DNA of 64,000 nucleotides, from assembly GCA_017469925.1 (NCBI GenBank), contig JAFUFK010000013.1, forward strand, positions 372,001 to 436,000. Direction: 5' to 3'. Origin of the DNA: Bacteroidaceae bacterium (GTDB lineage Bacteria; Bacteroidota; Bacteroidia; Bacteroidales; Bacteroidaceae). The translations under genes were made by a program, and so were the position numbers. Positions 17,656 through 25,630 of this stretch are shown here, in pieces. The notes under the pieces are model-generated. The model was not told where the DNA came from and did no database searches. It saw only the letters and a program-made list of their open reading frames with translations. How positions within the stretch are numbered: position 1 is the stretch's first letter; each line of letters starts with the position of its first letter.

Positions 17656-19158
17656 TTATTTGATAAATACTTTTTGGGAAGTCCCATCCGAGAAGCGGAT
17701 AATGTTCAGGCCCTTTTGCAAAGAAGGATATTCAACGCCTTGCAAATCGAAAACCTTATATCCAGCTTCTTTTGCACTCACTTTTCCAATGGATGTGCCA
17801 TCCGTAACAGTAATCGTACAGAAGGCCATATGATTTCCATCAGTGGTTGTTACAGAAACCATTGCTGTACCTTGTCCAACAGCTACGACCAAACCATTGG
17901 AAACAACACAGACAGATTCGTTATAACTTTTCCACGTTACCTCTTTATTGTCGGCATTTTCAGGATGAATCGTAGCGACCAGTTGAACACTCTTTCCAAT
18001 TCCTTCCAATGTATAAGCATCGTGGTTCAAAACAACGCCTGTTACGGGATGTTCTACCACCACAGTTACTTTACACGTTGCGGTATGTCCACCATCTTCT
18101 GATTTTACGGTAATTGTAGATTGCCCTTCACCCACAGCGGTTACCCTTCCTGCGTTAGATACGGTACAAACCGACTCTTTAGAGGAAAACCACTTCACGT
18201 TTTTGTTAGTTGCATTCTCTGGCAGGACGTTGGCTTTAAGGTCGAACGCAGATCCAACACCATTCAGCGTATATTCACTATGGCTTAACGTCACGCCTGT
18301 CACAGGACGGATGACTGTAATCACGCATGTATCGGCGGCCTCAGGATTGTCTTCTGATGTCGCGATGACGTGGCAAGTACCTTCGTTATTCGCTGTCACC
18401 ATTCCTCCCTCACTCACCGTAGCTACTGTTTCGTCCGATGAAGACCATATCACGTTCTGGTTATCTGCATAGGTTGGCAAAATTTCATATTTCAGTGTTT
18501 CACTCTTCTCTACGTTTAACGTCAAATTGTGCTTCTCAAGTTTCAACGACTCTACAGGATCAGGGATAGCGCAGATGCTATCAAAATATGCCCAAGGGTA
18601 AGAGGTTTTATACTTTTCTACGGATTCCTTAGGGACATGTAAAGTTGCGATATAAAGGTGGTTTGATGAATAAGAGGAAGTAGAGGATTTAATTATACCA
18701 TTACTGCCTTTTCTGAAACCAGTATATTCAGACTCGACGAAAGCCATATGCTTATCAGCTTGAGGTGGATCAATAGAATAACAATATATGTCAGGAATTG
18801 TACAGCCTTCAAATGCACCATCACCGATTTTACGCACAGTTTTAGGTATTGTTAAACTGGTTATTCTGCTACCAGTCGATCGAAATGCGCATTCTCCAAT
18901 TTCTACTACGGTATATGCCTTTCCTTCATATGCTATGCTTTCGGGGATGACAATGTCTCCTTCATAATATCCGTTGTAGTTCCAATAATTAGTAGTACTA
19001 TTAGGACCATTATAACTAGCATATGTAACAACTGCGCCATAACCATGGCAATAAAAATACGCGCCATTTACTTCTACATCATAATTAGCCGCGGAAGCAG
19101 AAATAGCCACCATGCGCATGAGCACAGCGAGCATTAAAGTTAACTGATTGTGTTTCAT
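17656..19158 (-). CDS. Surface protein with LRR_5-like repeats and three BIG2 Ig-like domains
   Basis: Secreted protein of 500 residues. A signal peptide is followed by a short BspA-type leucine-rich segment (about residues 75-125, with VVEIGECAF and VRKIGDGAFEGC). Three bacterial Ig-like BIG2 domains follow (about residues 203-285, 287-367 and 371-451), each with the LPENA...WxSS/SxxVxxVSNxGxVTAVGEG pattern. The end, VFDLQGVEYPSLQKGLNIIRF...KVFIK, resembles the C-terminal sorting domains used by the type IX secretion system. It is probably a cell-surface adhesin or binding protein; the ligand is unknown. Confidence 0.82.
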   Translation of the reverse strand: MKHNQLTLMLAVLMRMVAISASAANYDVEVNGAYFYCHGYGAVVTYASYNGPNSTTNYWNYNGYYEGDIVIPESIAYEGKAYTVVEIGECAFRSTGSRITSLTIPKTVRKIGDGAFEGCTIPDIYCYSIDPPQADKHMAFVESEYTGFRKGSNGIIKSSTSSYSSNHLYIATLHVPKESVEKYKTSYPWAYFDSICAIPDPVESLKLEKHNLTLNVEKSETLKYEILPTYADNQNVIWSSSDETVATVSEGGMVTANNEGTCHVIATSEDNPEAADTCVITVIRPVTGVTLSHSEYTLNGVGSAFDLKANVLPENATNKNVKWFSSKESVCTVSNAGRVTAVGEGQSTITVKSEDGGHTATCKVTVVVEHPVTGVVLNHDAYTLEGIGKSVQLVATIHPENADNKEVTWKSYNESVCVVSNGLVVAVGQGTAMVSVTTTDGNHMAFCTITVTDGTSIGKVSAKEAGYKVFDLQGVEYPSLQKGLNIIRFSDGTSQKVFIK

Positions 19159-19634
19159 AATTTTACCATTTTTAATTCATTTGTAAATTGTTCAATTATA
19201 CTCAGCTCAATACGCCCACGTGCCGAAAAAGCTACTGGACATTTACGGAAAAATGTTGTTACCTGTACCATTTCTCCCTTTTTTTCCACACAAGCATGGG
19301 CAATTGCATTCCGAAGATGGTACAAAAAAGATAATAAGAGACTGCCATGCTTTGAGCCATAAATTTCATTCTGCAGATTGTTAACATCCAATCGATTCAT
19401 TTCTTCTGCATTAGACTTATGAAATGATACTTTATCCATACATTCCTTTAGTCCCATCAACTCAGGGTGAACACGGAATAATTCAGTTTCGTTTTTGAGT
19501 TGCCGAATATCACTCCACTCGTATGCATCAACAAAGGCATAGAGTTTGAGGACCTCTGGAGCTTCAAAGCCACACACTTTATTAACAACAGAATGCGTTT
19601 GGGACATTTCTTTGCTTTTCTTTTTCTGTTTCAT
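19155..19634 (-). CDS. HEPN-motif protein, function unknown
   Basis: Protein of 159 residues, basic at the N-terminus (MKQKKKSKEM) and largely helical. The stretch LRNAIAHAC places Arg108 and His113 in the RNxxxH pattern (RX4H) that is the catalytic signature of HEPN ribonucleases, and the preceding SLLLSFLYH helix fits. HEPN proteins serve in toxin-antitoxin, abortive-infection and RNA-processing systems. The match rests on one motif and general architecture, so an RNase is a hypothesis. It sits 10 bases after a small uncharacterised gene on the same strand and overlaps the start of the LRR/BIG2 gene by 4 bases. Confidence 0.55.
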   Translation of the reverse strand: MKQKKKSKEMSQTHSVVNKVCGFEAPEVLKLYAFVDAYEWSDIRQLKNETELFRVHPELMGLKECMDKVSFHKSNAEEMNRLDVNNLQNEIYGSKHGSLLLSFLYHLRNAIAHACVEKKGEMVQVTTFFRKCPVAFSARGRIELSIIEQFTNELKMVKL

Positions 19635-19644
19635 AACTTTTCTA

Positions 19645-20010
19645 TTATTTTTTGTATAGTATAATTTTTTTATCCATATTTATCACAACAGGTTCGCCAT
19701 CGACATTAGCACCTATTGTGACGGAGCAATTGGCGAATGTTGTAGCAATTGTCATATGTTCCCCATTGTTTTCATTCACCTTTACCCAAATTGTTGCATC
19801 ACCATGAATTTGATAGGTACCTATGCCATTAAATGGAGCCGACATAAACACATTAAAACTTTCAACTCGTTCTAAACGAGGATACTCAAAATAATCCCTA
19901 TGCCGACATAAATACTCATGAATGACAAGTTGAACATCTTCCTTTGTCATTGTTCTTTTCTTCTTTGTCGGCTCATACTGATTACCGAACCGTGATTCTT
20001 CAAAAGACAT
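19645..20010 (-). CDS. Hypothetical protein, possible partner of the HEPN-motif protein
   Basis: Protein of 121 residues that I do not recognise. The N-terminal 35 residues are charged (EPTKKKRTMTKEDVQ), followed by a predicted helix with HEYLCRHRDYF and then a beta-rich half (GTYQIHGDATIWVKV, TIATTFANCSVTIG). There is no signal peptide and no membrane segment, so it is probably cytoplasmic. It lies directly upstream of the HEPN-motif gene with a 10-base gap. It has no clear promoter of its own; the nearest strong one is the minus-strand element at 20431-20438, beyond the candidate RNA. Confidence 0.55.
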   Translation of the reverse strand: MSFEESRFGNQYEPTKKKRTMTKEDVQLVIHEYLCRHRDYFEYPRLERVESFNVFMSAPFNGIGTYQIHGDATIWVKVNENNGEHMTIATTFANCSVTIGANVDGEPVVINMDKKIILYKK

Positions 20011-20087
20011 AATTTTTCCTTTTTATGCCCCGCGACTCTCTGACAAAGCGGTTAATGATGTGAGGTGAAGAAGAAACCAATAGATAC

Positions 20088-20430
20088 AAAAAAGCGTGAG
20101 AGTCATTGTCCGTTGCATCGTCCAATGAACTGAGGCCTTAGGAAACCCTTACAATCTGGACAAGCAACCTAAGACCCCACGCCGATATGTTATATATGCC
20201 ACCTCTGCTTTACCTAACTATACAGCAAAACAGGGCCGGTCTGATAACATACCCGTGACATCTATCGTTGCATCGTTCTCTGATTGTAATTGAAGTGTCC
20301 TAAGTTTCAGCTCATCAAGAACAAAGCGCGTGATAAACGCCTTTCCATATATGGTATCCCCACGACAAACGAGGCCCGCTGGCCACCATTTTCGTCCCAA
20401 CGCATACGCGTTATCGGCGCGGGGATGCTG
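20088..20430 (-). ncRNA. Candidate structured non-coding RNA or long leader
   Basis: A minus-strand transcript from the -7 element at 20431-20438 would begin near 20425 and run through many short hairpins: AACGC/GCGTT (20399-20412), GGCC/GGCC (20373-20384), GCGT/ACGC (20328-20340), and GTCTTAGG with CCTAAGGC. An outer stem pairs GCGTGGGG (20175-20182) with CTCTCACGC (ending near 20094) and is followed directly by six Us (20088-20093), as in an intrinsic terminator. I looked for tmRNA and RNase P signatures and found none. A 71-codon TTG-started frame (20218-20433) lies inside, but its start falls in the promoter. Alternatively this is the leader of the gene starting at 20010. Confidence 0.4.
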
Positions 20431-20438
20431 CAAAGATA
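20431..20438 (-). promoter_or_regulatory. -7 element of the candidate RNA
   Basis: On the minus strand TATCTTTG is a full match to TAnnTTTG and is followed by GCAGC, as in many strong promoters of this genome. The nearest protein start downstream is about 420 bases away. Confidence 0.6.
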
Positions 20439-20512
20439 CAAATAAAAGTTTAATGATTAATGGCTGACGGTTAATTTTTTCATGACAGGAGAGTCGTTTC
20501 GCATTAGTAAAA

Positions 20513-20673
20513 GGCGGAACACTTAGGTGGAAAAGGCTTAGCCAGGAGGTGCAAAGTCGTTAAGATAAGGATGCTTGCTATGTTCATAAGTTTGGAACGT
20601 ACGTACCAAAGTTATGAACGCACGTCCCGAACCTTGGAACGTGCGTTCATAACCTTGAAAATCTTTATGCAAT
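20513..20673. repeat. Dispersed hairpin repeat, copy 1
   Basis: About 161 bases that match 57725-57886 at roughly nine positions in ten, in the same orientation. It begins with GGCGGAACACTTAGG and holds two inverted repeats: 20582-20595 with 20606-20619 (14 bases, one mismatch) around ACGTACGT, and GAACGCACGT (20616-20625) with ACGTGCGTTC (20639-20648). The two share GAAC, so they compete. It ends 19 bases beyond the stop codon of the coiled-coil gene. The gap between 20439 and 20512 shows nothing. Confidence 0.8.
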
Positions 20674-20692
20674 GATAGGCGCGAAGCAAATG

Positions 20693-21628
20693 CTAATTGG
20701 CTTCGGGAGTGGCCTCTTCCGTGGTTTCTTCGGAGGGGGCGGAGGAATCGGATTGGTCTTTCGACTTCGTGTCGCGCTGGCGGCGGGCAGAGGCAACGGG
20801 GCCTTCGGCCTTGCGCTTCTCCTTCTCCAACTTCTTTCGGGCCTTTTCGGCGTCGCGGGCGGCCTGCTGCTCTTCCTTCTTGGCCTTGGCTGCCTCGCGA
20901 GCAGACTCCTTCTCGGCGGCACGGGCGGCCTGCTGTTTCTGCTTCAACTGCTGCTCGTAGTGCTTGTTGCGCTGTTTCTGCTGGCGCAGGGCTTCCTTGT
21001 CGCTAATGCGACGCTTGGGAGCGGCAGGCGTGGTCTCCTCAGTCTTTGGTTCGGGGGTGGCGGTGGCCTTTATTCCTTCGGGGGCTCCCTCGGGCTTAGA
21101 GGGGGAGGTCTGTTTGGCTACGTCCTTGGGCGCTTGTCCTTCGTCCTTTGCCGGGGCCTCTGCGGCCTTTGCGTCTGACGGTTTCTCGGCTTTTGCCCTT
21201 CGTCCCTTGCTTTTCGTCGGGGCTTTAGTGGCTTTCTCCTTCACCGGGACTTGAACAGCCTTTTCCTTTGCCGGGGTCGGAGCACCCTTTTCCTTTGCCG
21301 AAGCCGGAGCAGGTTCGGGGTGGGCGAACTGGCTGGTGTAGGTGCGCTCTACGGGTTTGGGGGTAAAGTCTTTACCGCGTTTCTTGGCCTCGCGTGCCCG
21401 TTGCTTGTTCTGCTGGATGGTGTTGCGGGCACGCTCCAACTCGGTCTGCAACTTACGCAGTTCGCGCTCTTGGTCGCGCAGCAGGGTGCGCGTCTCGCGT
21501 GTGCGGGCCTTCACGGCCTGGATGTCGTCCTTGATAGACTGGACAACTTCTTCGTCGGTCTGGGCATGAGTGCCGAGAATGAGGAATGGGGAAATAGAGA
21601 GGATGAGGAGTAAGGCGAGGCGTTTCAT
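20693..21628 (-). CDS. Secreted Ala/Lys/Glu/Pro-rich coiled-coil protein
   Basis: Protein of 311 residues with a signal peptide (MKRLALLLILSISPFLILGTHAQ). Residues 25-85 form a regular coiled coil (VQSIKDDIQAVKARTRETRT and onward). The middle (about 95-205) is a disordered Pro/Ala/Lys stretch with repeated AKEK and PxKEK units, and about 205-275 is a second highly charged helix. No enzymatic domain is visible. The composition resembles the coiled-coil protein encoded at 24094-24783, which lies on the other side of the GH105 gene. A periplasmic or surface structural role is the most that can be said. It follows the GH105 gene by 26 bases and may share its transcript. Confidence 0.65.
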   Translation of the reverse strand: MKRLALLLILSISPFLILGTHAQTDEEVVQSIKDDIQAVKARTRETRTLLRDQERELRKLQTELERARNTIQQNKQRAREAKKRGKDFTPKPVERTYTSQFAHPEPAPASAKEKGAPTPAKEKAVQVPVKEKATKAPTKSKGRRAKAEKPSDAKAAEAPAKDEGQAPKDVAKQTSPSKPEGAPEGIKATATPEPKTEETTPAAPKRRISDKEALRQQKQRNKHYEQQLKQKQQAARAAEKESAREAAKAKKEEQQAARDAEKARKKLEKEKRKAEGPVASARRQRDTKSKDQSDSSAPSEETTEEATPEAN

Positions 21629-21654
21629 CGTTATGCGTACATAATATTTCTATA

Positions 21655-23961
21655 TTACTTAACGACTAAAGGGTATTGAATATTGCGTGCATAGGTCTGC
21701 ATTTGTGCTTCCCAAAGTTGCTGGGTGGGGACGTCGTACTTGCTCCAGGCGGTGCCGAAGTAGTAGGTGAAGGGTTGACCGGACTGGTAGGTGGTCTGCC
21801 CAATGACGTGGCCGACGGCTCCTGAGCGTTCCTCGCGGAGGGGCAGATAGCGCAGTTTGCTCATCTTCCCGGGGAAGAGGAGGCCGATGTAGAGTTGGCC
21901 GTTCTGGCCTTGAGGGGTATCGAGTGCGTCGGCATAGGTCAGATAACCCAACTTCTTGTTTATCGTATAGGCCTGGGGCTGGCTCTTGTGGACGGCAATG
22001 CCGGCACATACCGTAGCGTCTGAGGGTTGGCCCTCATAACTGACCTGGCAACGAGCGAGGTGGGAGCCGCGGTCCTGACTAATGAGGCGGGTCTCGCGGA
22101 TGCCGTCGCGCTCGTACATCTCCTCACGGACAACGAAGCGCAGGGGGCCGTTCTCAAGGATTTCGGCACGCTCATAGACGTCGGGGAGCAGGAGTTCATC
22201 GCCCTGCATGAGTGCGGGGGCTCCGGCTCCGAGGGTGGCGCCGACGGTGTAGGCATCCATGCCCTGGCCCTTGTCGCGGTGATAGGTGTAGAGGTCGCGA
22301 TGGATTTGCGCCCACTCGCCACCACGGCCCTGACGTTTCAGCTGTTCGTTGACGCCGTAGCTGGTGAGTTCGTTGTGGTAGAGTTGGTCCTGAATGGGAT
22401 AGGTGACGTTCTTCGTGAACGTGTCGAAGCCAGCAACACCTTTATTGTGCATCTTGGGGCCGTAGAAGCGCCAGGCGTTGCGGTCGTTCTCCCAAGTAAG
22501 GTCGTCCTCGCGATTGGGATAGATGCGGCCATTGACGTCGAGGCGGTAGGCACGAGGCTCGCCCGTAACGAGGGTGAACGTGGCAGAGGCTCCGGGGGCG
22601 AGGAAGACCTGGAGGAGCAACTTGCCGTCGCGAGTCAGTTGATAGGGCTGCTCTACCCCATCGCCATCAAGCACGACAAACTGGCGTCCGCCGCCAATGC
22701 CCAACTTGTCGAAAAGGGGCTGGGCAGGAGTCTCGACGACGTCCTGGCGCTGGCTGTCGGAGGGGTTGGTGACGGTGAGCGTGGCACGACGGGGCTGGTC
22801 GGCTATCTGGGGGGCACCTTCCTTGACTCCGGGGCAGGCCGTCTGGTCGAGATAGCGCACACGCTCGCAGGCAGCCAGCAGCCATGCGCCCGTGCCAAAG
22901 GGGGCTTGTGAGTGGGCATCGACTATCTTCGTGGGGTCAGGCTTCTCGCCGATGGGTTGTACGTAGCCGATACTGCCATCGGACTGAAGGGCTACGGTAG
23001 AGAGGTAGTGCCAGGCACGTTCGATGACGGGAGCATACTTGTCCCGATCGAGATAGCCGTGATTGACGCCCCACTCGAGTCCGTAGCAGAAGAAGGCCGT
23101 GCCGCTGGTCTCGGGACCGGGAGCATCGCCCTCGCACAGCATGGAACGGCTCCAGTAGCCATCGGGCCGCTGGCAACGAGCCACGCCCTCGGCCAACTGC
23201 TGGAAGCGCTGGACGAAGATGTCGCGATGGCGATAATCGCGAGGCATGTCGGCCAGAACCTTTGCAAGGCCTGCCAAGACCCATCCGTCGCCTCGGGCCC
23301 AGAAACTCTTGCCTCCGTCGCACGAGGTCGTGACCTTGGGCCAGATGTACTTCCCGTCGCGATAGTAGAGTTGAGCCTCGGAGTCCCACATGAGGGAGTC
23401 GCTCCAGAGGAAGTTCTGGTAGAGTTTGTCGAGGTACTGCTCCTCGCCCGTCAGGCGGTACATCTTGGTCATTACAGGCATGACCATGTAGAGGGCATCG
23501 GCCCACCACCAGAACTTATTGTCCTGGAGGCTGCACTCATAGGACATTACCTCACGGGCTCGAGCGACCTTGTAGTCGGTGGGCACGAGGTGATACATAT
23601 CGATATAGGTCTGGAAACAAATCTGCCAATCGCCGAAGAGCACGAAGTCCTGGCCTTCGCCATACCACTGGTACTTCCACTGGCGTTTGTCGTTCGAACG
23701 GGCCCCCTTCCACTCGTTATGGCGGCACCAGCGGTCGCTATACTGATACCACTCGGCTCGCCCCAGAAGGCGATAAGCCTCCATGTTGCCCGTATAGTAG
23801 GCAGCATGGTCCCAAAAGGCACGCACGTAGGGGGTATTCTTTGCTTGCCAATAGTTGTTGACCTTCTCGACGAGGCTGAGCACCTCGCGAGAATTTTCAG
23901 CTCGCAACGATGCCGACAGCACGAGCAGAGCTGTCAGCAGGAGGGGTCGGATTGTCTTCAT
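21655..23961 (-). CDS. GH105 unsaturated rhamnogalacturonyl hydrolase with C-terminal DUF4861 domain
   Basis: Protein of 768 residues, exported (MKTIRPLLLTALLVLSASLRAE). The start at 23961 begins this signal peptide; the frame is open 21 codons further up, but the promoter at 23990-23997 lies inside that extension. Residues 25-390 are a GH105/GH88 (alpha/alpha)6 barrel: RDGKYIWPKV, FWARGDGWVLAGLAKVL and YWSRSMLCEGD are family hallmarks. Residues 400-768 are a DUF4861 beta-domain. GH105 removes the unsaturated galacturonyl residue left by rhamnogalacturonan lyases, so it follows on from the PL11 product encoded 12 kb away. Confidence 0.88.
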   Translation of the reverse strand: MKTIRPLLLTALLVLSASLRAENSREVLSLVEKVNNYWQAKNTPYVRAFWDHAAYYTGNMEAYRLLGRAEWYQYSDRWCRHNEWKGARSNDKRQWKYQWYGEGQDFVLFGDWQICFQTYIDMYHLVPTDYKVARAREVMSYECSLQDNKFWWWADALYMVMPVMTKMYRLTGEEQYLDKLYQNFLWSDSLMWDSEAQLYYRDGKYIWPKVTTSCDGGKSFWARGDGWVLAGLAKVLADMPRDYRHRDIFVQRFQQLAEGVARCQRPDGYWSRSMLCEGDAPGPETSGTAFFCYGLEWGVNHGYLDRDKYAPVIERAWHYLSTVALQSDGSIGYVQPIGEKPDPTKIVDAHSQAPFGTGAWLLAACERVRYLDQTACPGVKEGAPQIADQPRRATLTVTNPSDSQRQDVVETPAQPLFDKLGIGGGRQFVVLDGDGVEQPYQLTRDGKLLLQVFLAPGASATFTLVTGEPRAYRLDVNGRIYPNREDDLTWENDRNAWRFYGPKMHNKGVAGFDTFTKNVTYPIQDQLYHNELTSYGVNEQLKRQGRGGEWAQIHRDLYTYHRDKGQGMDAYTVGATLGAGAPALMQGDELLLPDVYERAEILENGPLRFVVREEMYERDGIRETRLISQDRGSHLARCQVSYEGQPSDATVCAGIAVHKSQPQAYTINKKLGYLTYADALDTPQGQNGQLYIGLLFPGKMSKLRYLPLREERSGAVGHVIGQTTYQSGQPFTYYFGTAWSKYDVPTQQLWEAQMQTYARNIQYPLVVK

Positions 23962-23989
23962 TCTTGCGTCAGTTTTGATATTATTAAGG

Positions 23990-23997
23990 CAAAGATA
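23990..23997 (-). promoter_or_regulatory. -7 element for the GH105 gene
   Basis: Minus-strand TATCTTTG, about 29 bases before the chosen start codon at 23961. It supports that start over the upstream ATG. Confidence 0.65.
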
Positions 23998-24041
23998 CGA
24001 ATTTATTCCTGATTCATAATTCATATTTCATAATTATTTAG

Positions 24042-24049
24042 TACATTTG
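24042..24049 (+). promoter_or_regulatory. -7 element for the coiled-coil gene at 24094
   Basis: TACATTTG matches TAnnTTTG. It is divergent from the GH105 promoter and leaves a leader of about 38 bases holding the repeated AAACGTTAAACACTAACCG-type sequence. Confidence 0.6.
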
Positions 24050-24093
24050 CCACAAATAACCCCTTAAACGTTAAACACTAACCGTTAAACATT

Positions 24094-24783
24094 ATGAAAA
24101 AATTACTGATGGCAGCCATGCTGCTGGCGATGGGCACGGGTGCCTTCGCACAAGAGAATCAGACTCAGGTGGTTGTGGCCGCCGAGAAGACTTGCCAAGA
24201 CTGGGTCAACCAGTTCGACGCAGAGGTTACACAACTGAAGGCCGAAGTGGCTAAACTGACCATCGACGCCAAGGCCGACAAGAACAACAACGAAGTGAAG
24301 GGCCGTCTGAAGGACAAGAAAAACGACCTGAAGATTGCTCAGCAGAACCTGAAAGCCGCCAAGACGGGGCTGAAGAACGAGACTGCCGCCGACAAGGAAA
24401 TTGCAAAGGCAAAGGCTCAGGTGGCCAAACTGCAACAGAAGAAGGACAAGGCCGACGCTGCCGTACAGAAGGCCGAGCAGAAAGTGGTGAAGGCTGAGCA
24501 GGGCGTATCGAAGGCCGAGCAGAAGGTGGCCAGTGCCGAGCAGGGCGTAGCAAAGGCTCAGCAGAAGGTTGACGCTGCCAAGGCTAACGTAGCCAAGGCT
24601 AAGGACGATGTAGCCAAGGCTAAGGACGACGTGGCCAAGGCTAAGGACACCGCCGCCAACATGGCTAAGAACACCGACGTGAATGCCACAGCCATCAAGG
24701 CTGCCGAGGACAAGAAGGCTGCCGCTAAGGCTAACATACTGAAGAGCATCACCATCCGCCCCGACGGGACAAGCGGACGTTGA
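24094..24783 (+). CDS. Secreted Ala/Lys-rich coiled-coil protein with 7-residue repeats
   Basis: Protein of 229 residues with a signal peptide (MKKLLMAAMLLAMGTGAFAQ). The mature part is an almost continuous alanine/lysine/glutamine-rich coiled coil with heptad units such as AEQKV and AKAKDDV. At 24592-24654 three consecutive 21-base units encode AKAKDDV, AKAKDDV and AKAKDTA, so the protein may vary in length by repeat slippage. The architecture resembles lipoprotein- or OmpH/Skp-like periplasmic coiled coils, but there is no specific match. Its last 35 bases overlap the end of the convergent radical SAM gene. Confidence 0.7.
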   Translation: MKKLLMAAMLLAMGTGAFAQENQTQVVVAAEKTCQDWVNQFDAEVTQLKAEVAKLTIDAKADKNNNEVKGRLKDKKNDLKIAQQNLKAAKTGLKNETAADKEIAKAKAQVAKLQQKKDKADAAVQKAEQKVVKAEQGVSKAEQKVASAEQGVAKAQQKVDAAKANVAKAKDDVAKAKDDVAKAKDTAANMAKNTDVNATAIKAAEDKKAAAKANILKSITIRPDGTSGR

Positions 24784-25630
24784 GCCGATCGGTGAACTCG
24801 TGGTTCTTTAGCCCCCACTGCGGAGCCACAAGCAAGTGCTTGGGAGCACTGCTCACGAAGCGATCGAGAACGAGCCCTGGGGGTAAAAGAGCAATGTAGT
24901 CGAGTACTAAATCGATGTATTCATCTACGGATGGCAGGGGCCAAGGGGCTGCCTGCCATTCTTTTTCCATCGGTGTGTCGCGAATGATTTGTAACTGATG
25001 GAGTTTGAGCGTGTTCAGGGGCAAACGGGCAATAAGCCGGGCCTGGCGCATCAATTCGTCGTGGTCCTCGCCTGGCAGGCCGAGAATGACGTGCGCCCCT
25101 ACCCTAATGCCCCGTTCGGCAGTCAGTCGTATGGCACGCTCGGAATCGGCAAAGGTATGGCCCCGACGGACACGACGGAGGGTCTTGTCATTGGCACTCT
25201 CGACACCATACTCGACAAGGAGAAAGGTGCGACGATGGTACTCCTCGAGGAGGTCGAGCAACTGGGGCGTCAGGCAATCGGGACGTGTGCCGACAACCAG
25301 CCCCACGACATCCGGTACAGAGAGTGCTTCGTCGTAGAGTTGACGCAAGCGAGAAAGGTGGGCATAGGTCCCCGTATAGGCCTGGAAATAGGCCAGATAG
25401 CGCATTTCGGGATACTTGCGCGAGAAGAAGCGTTTACCGGCCTCCAGTTGTTCAGTAACGGTCGTCAACCCATGGGCATAAGAAGGGACGAAGGCCCGAT
25501 TGTTGCAAAACGTGCAACCACCAAGACCCTTCGTCCCATCACGGTTAGGACAGGTGAAACCAGCATCAACGCTTAGTTTCTGTACCTTCACACCCAGCTC
25601 CTGACGGAGCCATGTCCCATAGTCGTTCAC
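24749..25630 (-). CDS. YhcC-like radical SAM protein (TIGR01212 family)
   Basis: Iron-sulfur protein of 293 residues. CPNRDGTKGLGGCTFC holds the three cysteines that bind the [4Fe-4S] cluster, spaced as in the YhcC subfamily; VEYGVESANDKTL and GLPGEDHDELM are also typical. The reaction is unknown. The GTG at 25630 is chosen as start: it overlaps the galE ATGTGA end so that galE and this gene would be translationally coupled. A longer frame begins at the ATG at 25663 inside galE. It is the last gene of the rnf-galE run. Confidence 0.85.
   Translation of the reverse strand: MNDYGTWLRQELGVKVQKLSVDAGFTCPNRDGTKGLGGCTFCNNRAFVPSYAHGLTTVTEQLEAGKRFFSRKYPEMRYLAYFQAYTGTYAHLSRLRQLYDEALSVPDVVGLVVGTRPDCLTPQLLDLLEEYHRRTFLLVEYGVESANDKTLRRVRRGHTFADSERAIRLTAERGIRVGAHVILGLPGEDHDELMRQARLIARLPLNTLKLHQLQIIRDTPMEKEWQAAPWPLPSVDEYIDLVLDYIALLPPGLVLDRFVSSAPKHLLVAPQWGLKNHEFTDRLNVRLSRRGGW

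Noticed and set aside
20088-20430. tmRNA or RNase P RNA
   Set aside because: No tRNA-like ends with TTCGAAT/CCA and no conserved RNase P core such as GAGGAAAGTCC were found.
20218-20433. A 71-codon gene in the candidate RNA region
   Set aside because: Its only start is a TTG lying in the promoter -7 element, it has no ribosome binding site, and the DNA is full of hairpins, which fits an RNA better. Translation cannot be fully excluded.
16846-20700. Integrated island using tRNA-Ser or tRNA-Glu as attachment site
   Set aside because: The stretch is AT-richer, but I found no integrase gene and no repeated tRNA 3' end on the far side.
22912-24012. A 366-codon plus-strand frame opposite the GH105 gene
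   Set aside because: The minus strand encodes GH105-DUF4861 with its signal peptide and promoter; the plus frame is a codon-bias shadow.
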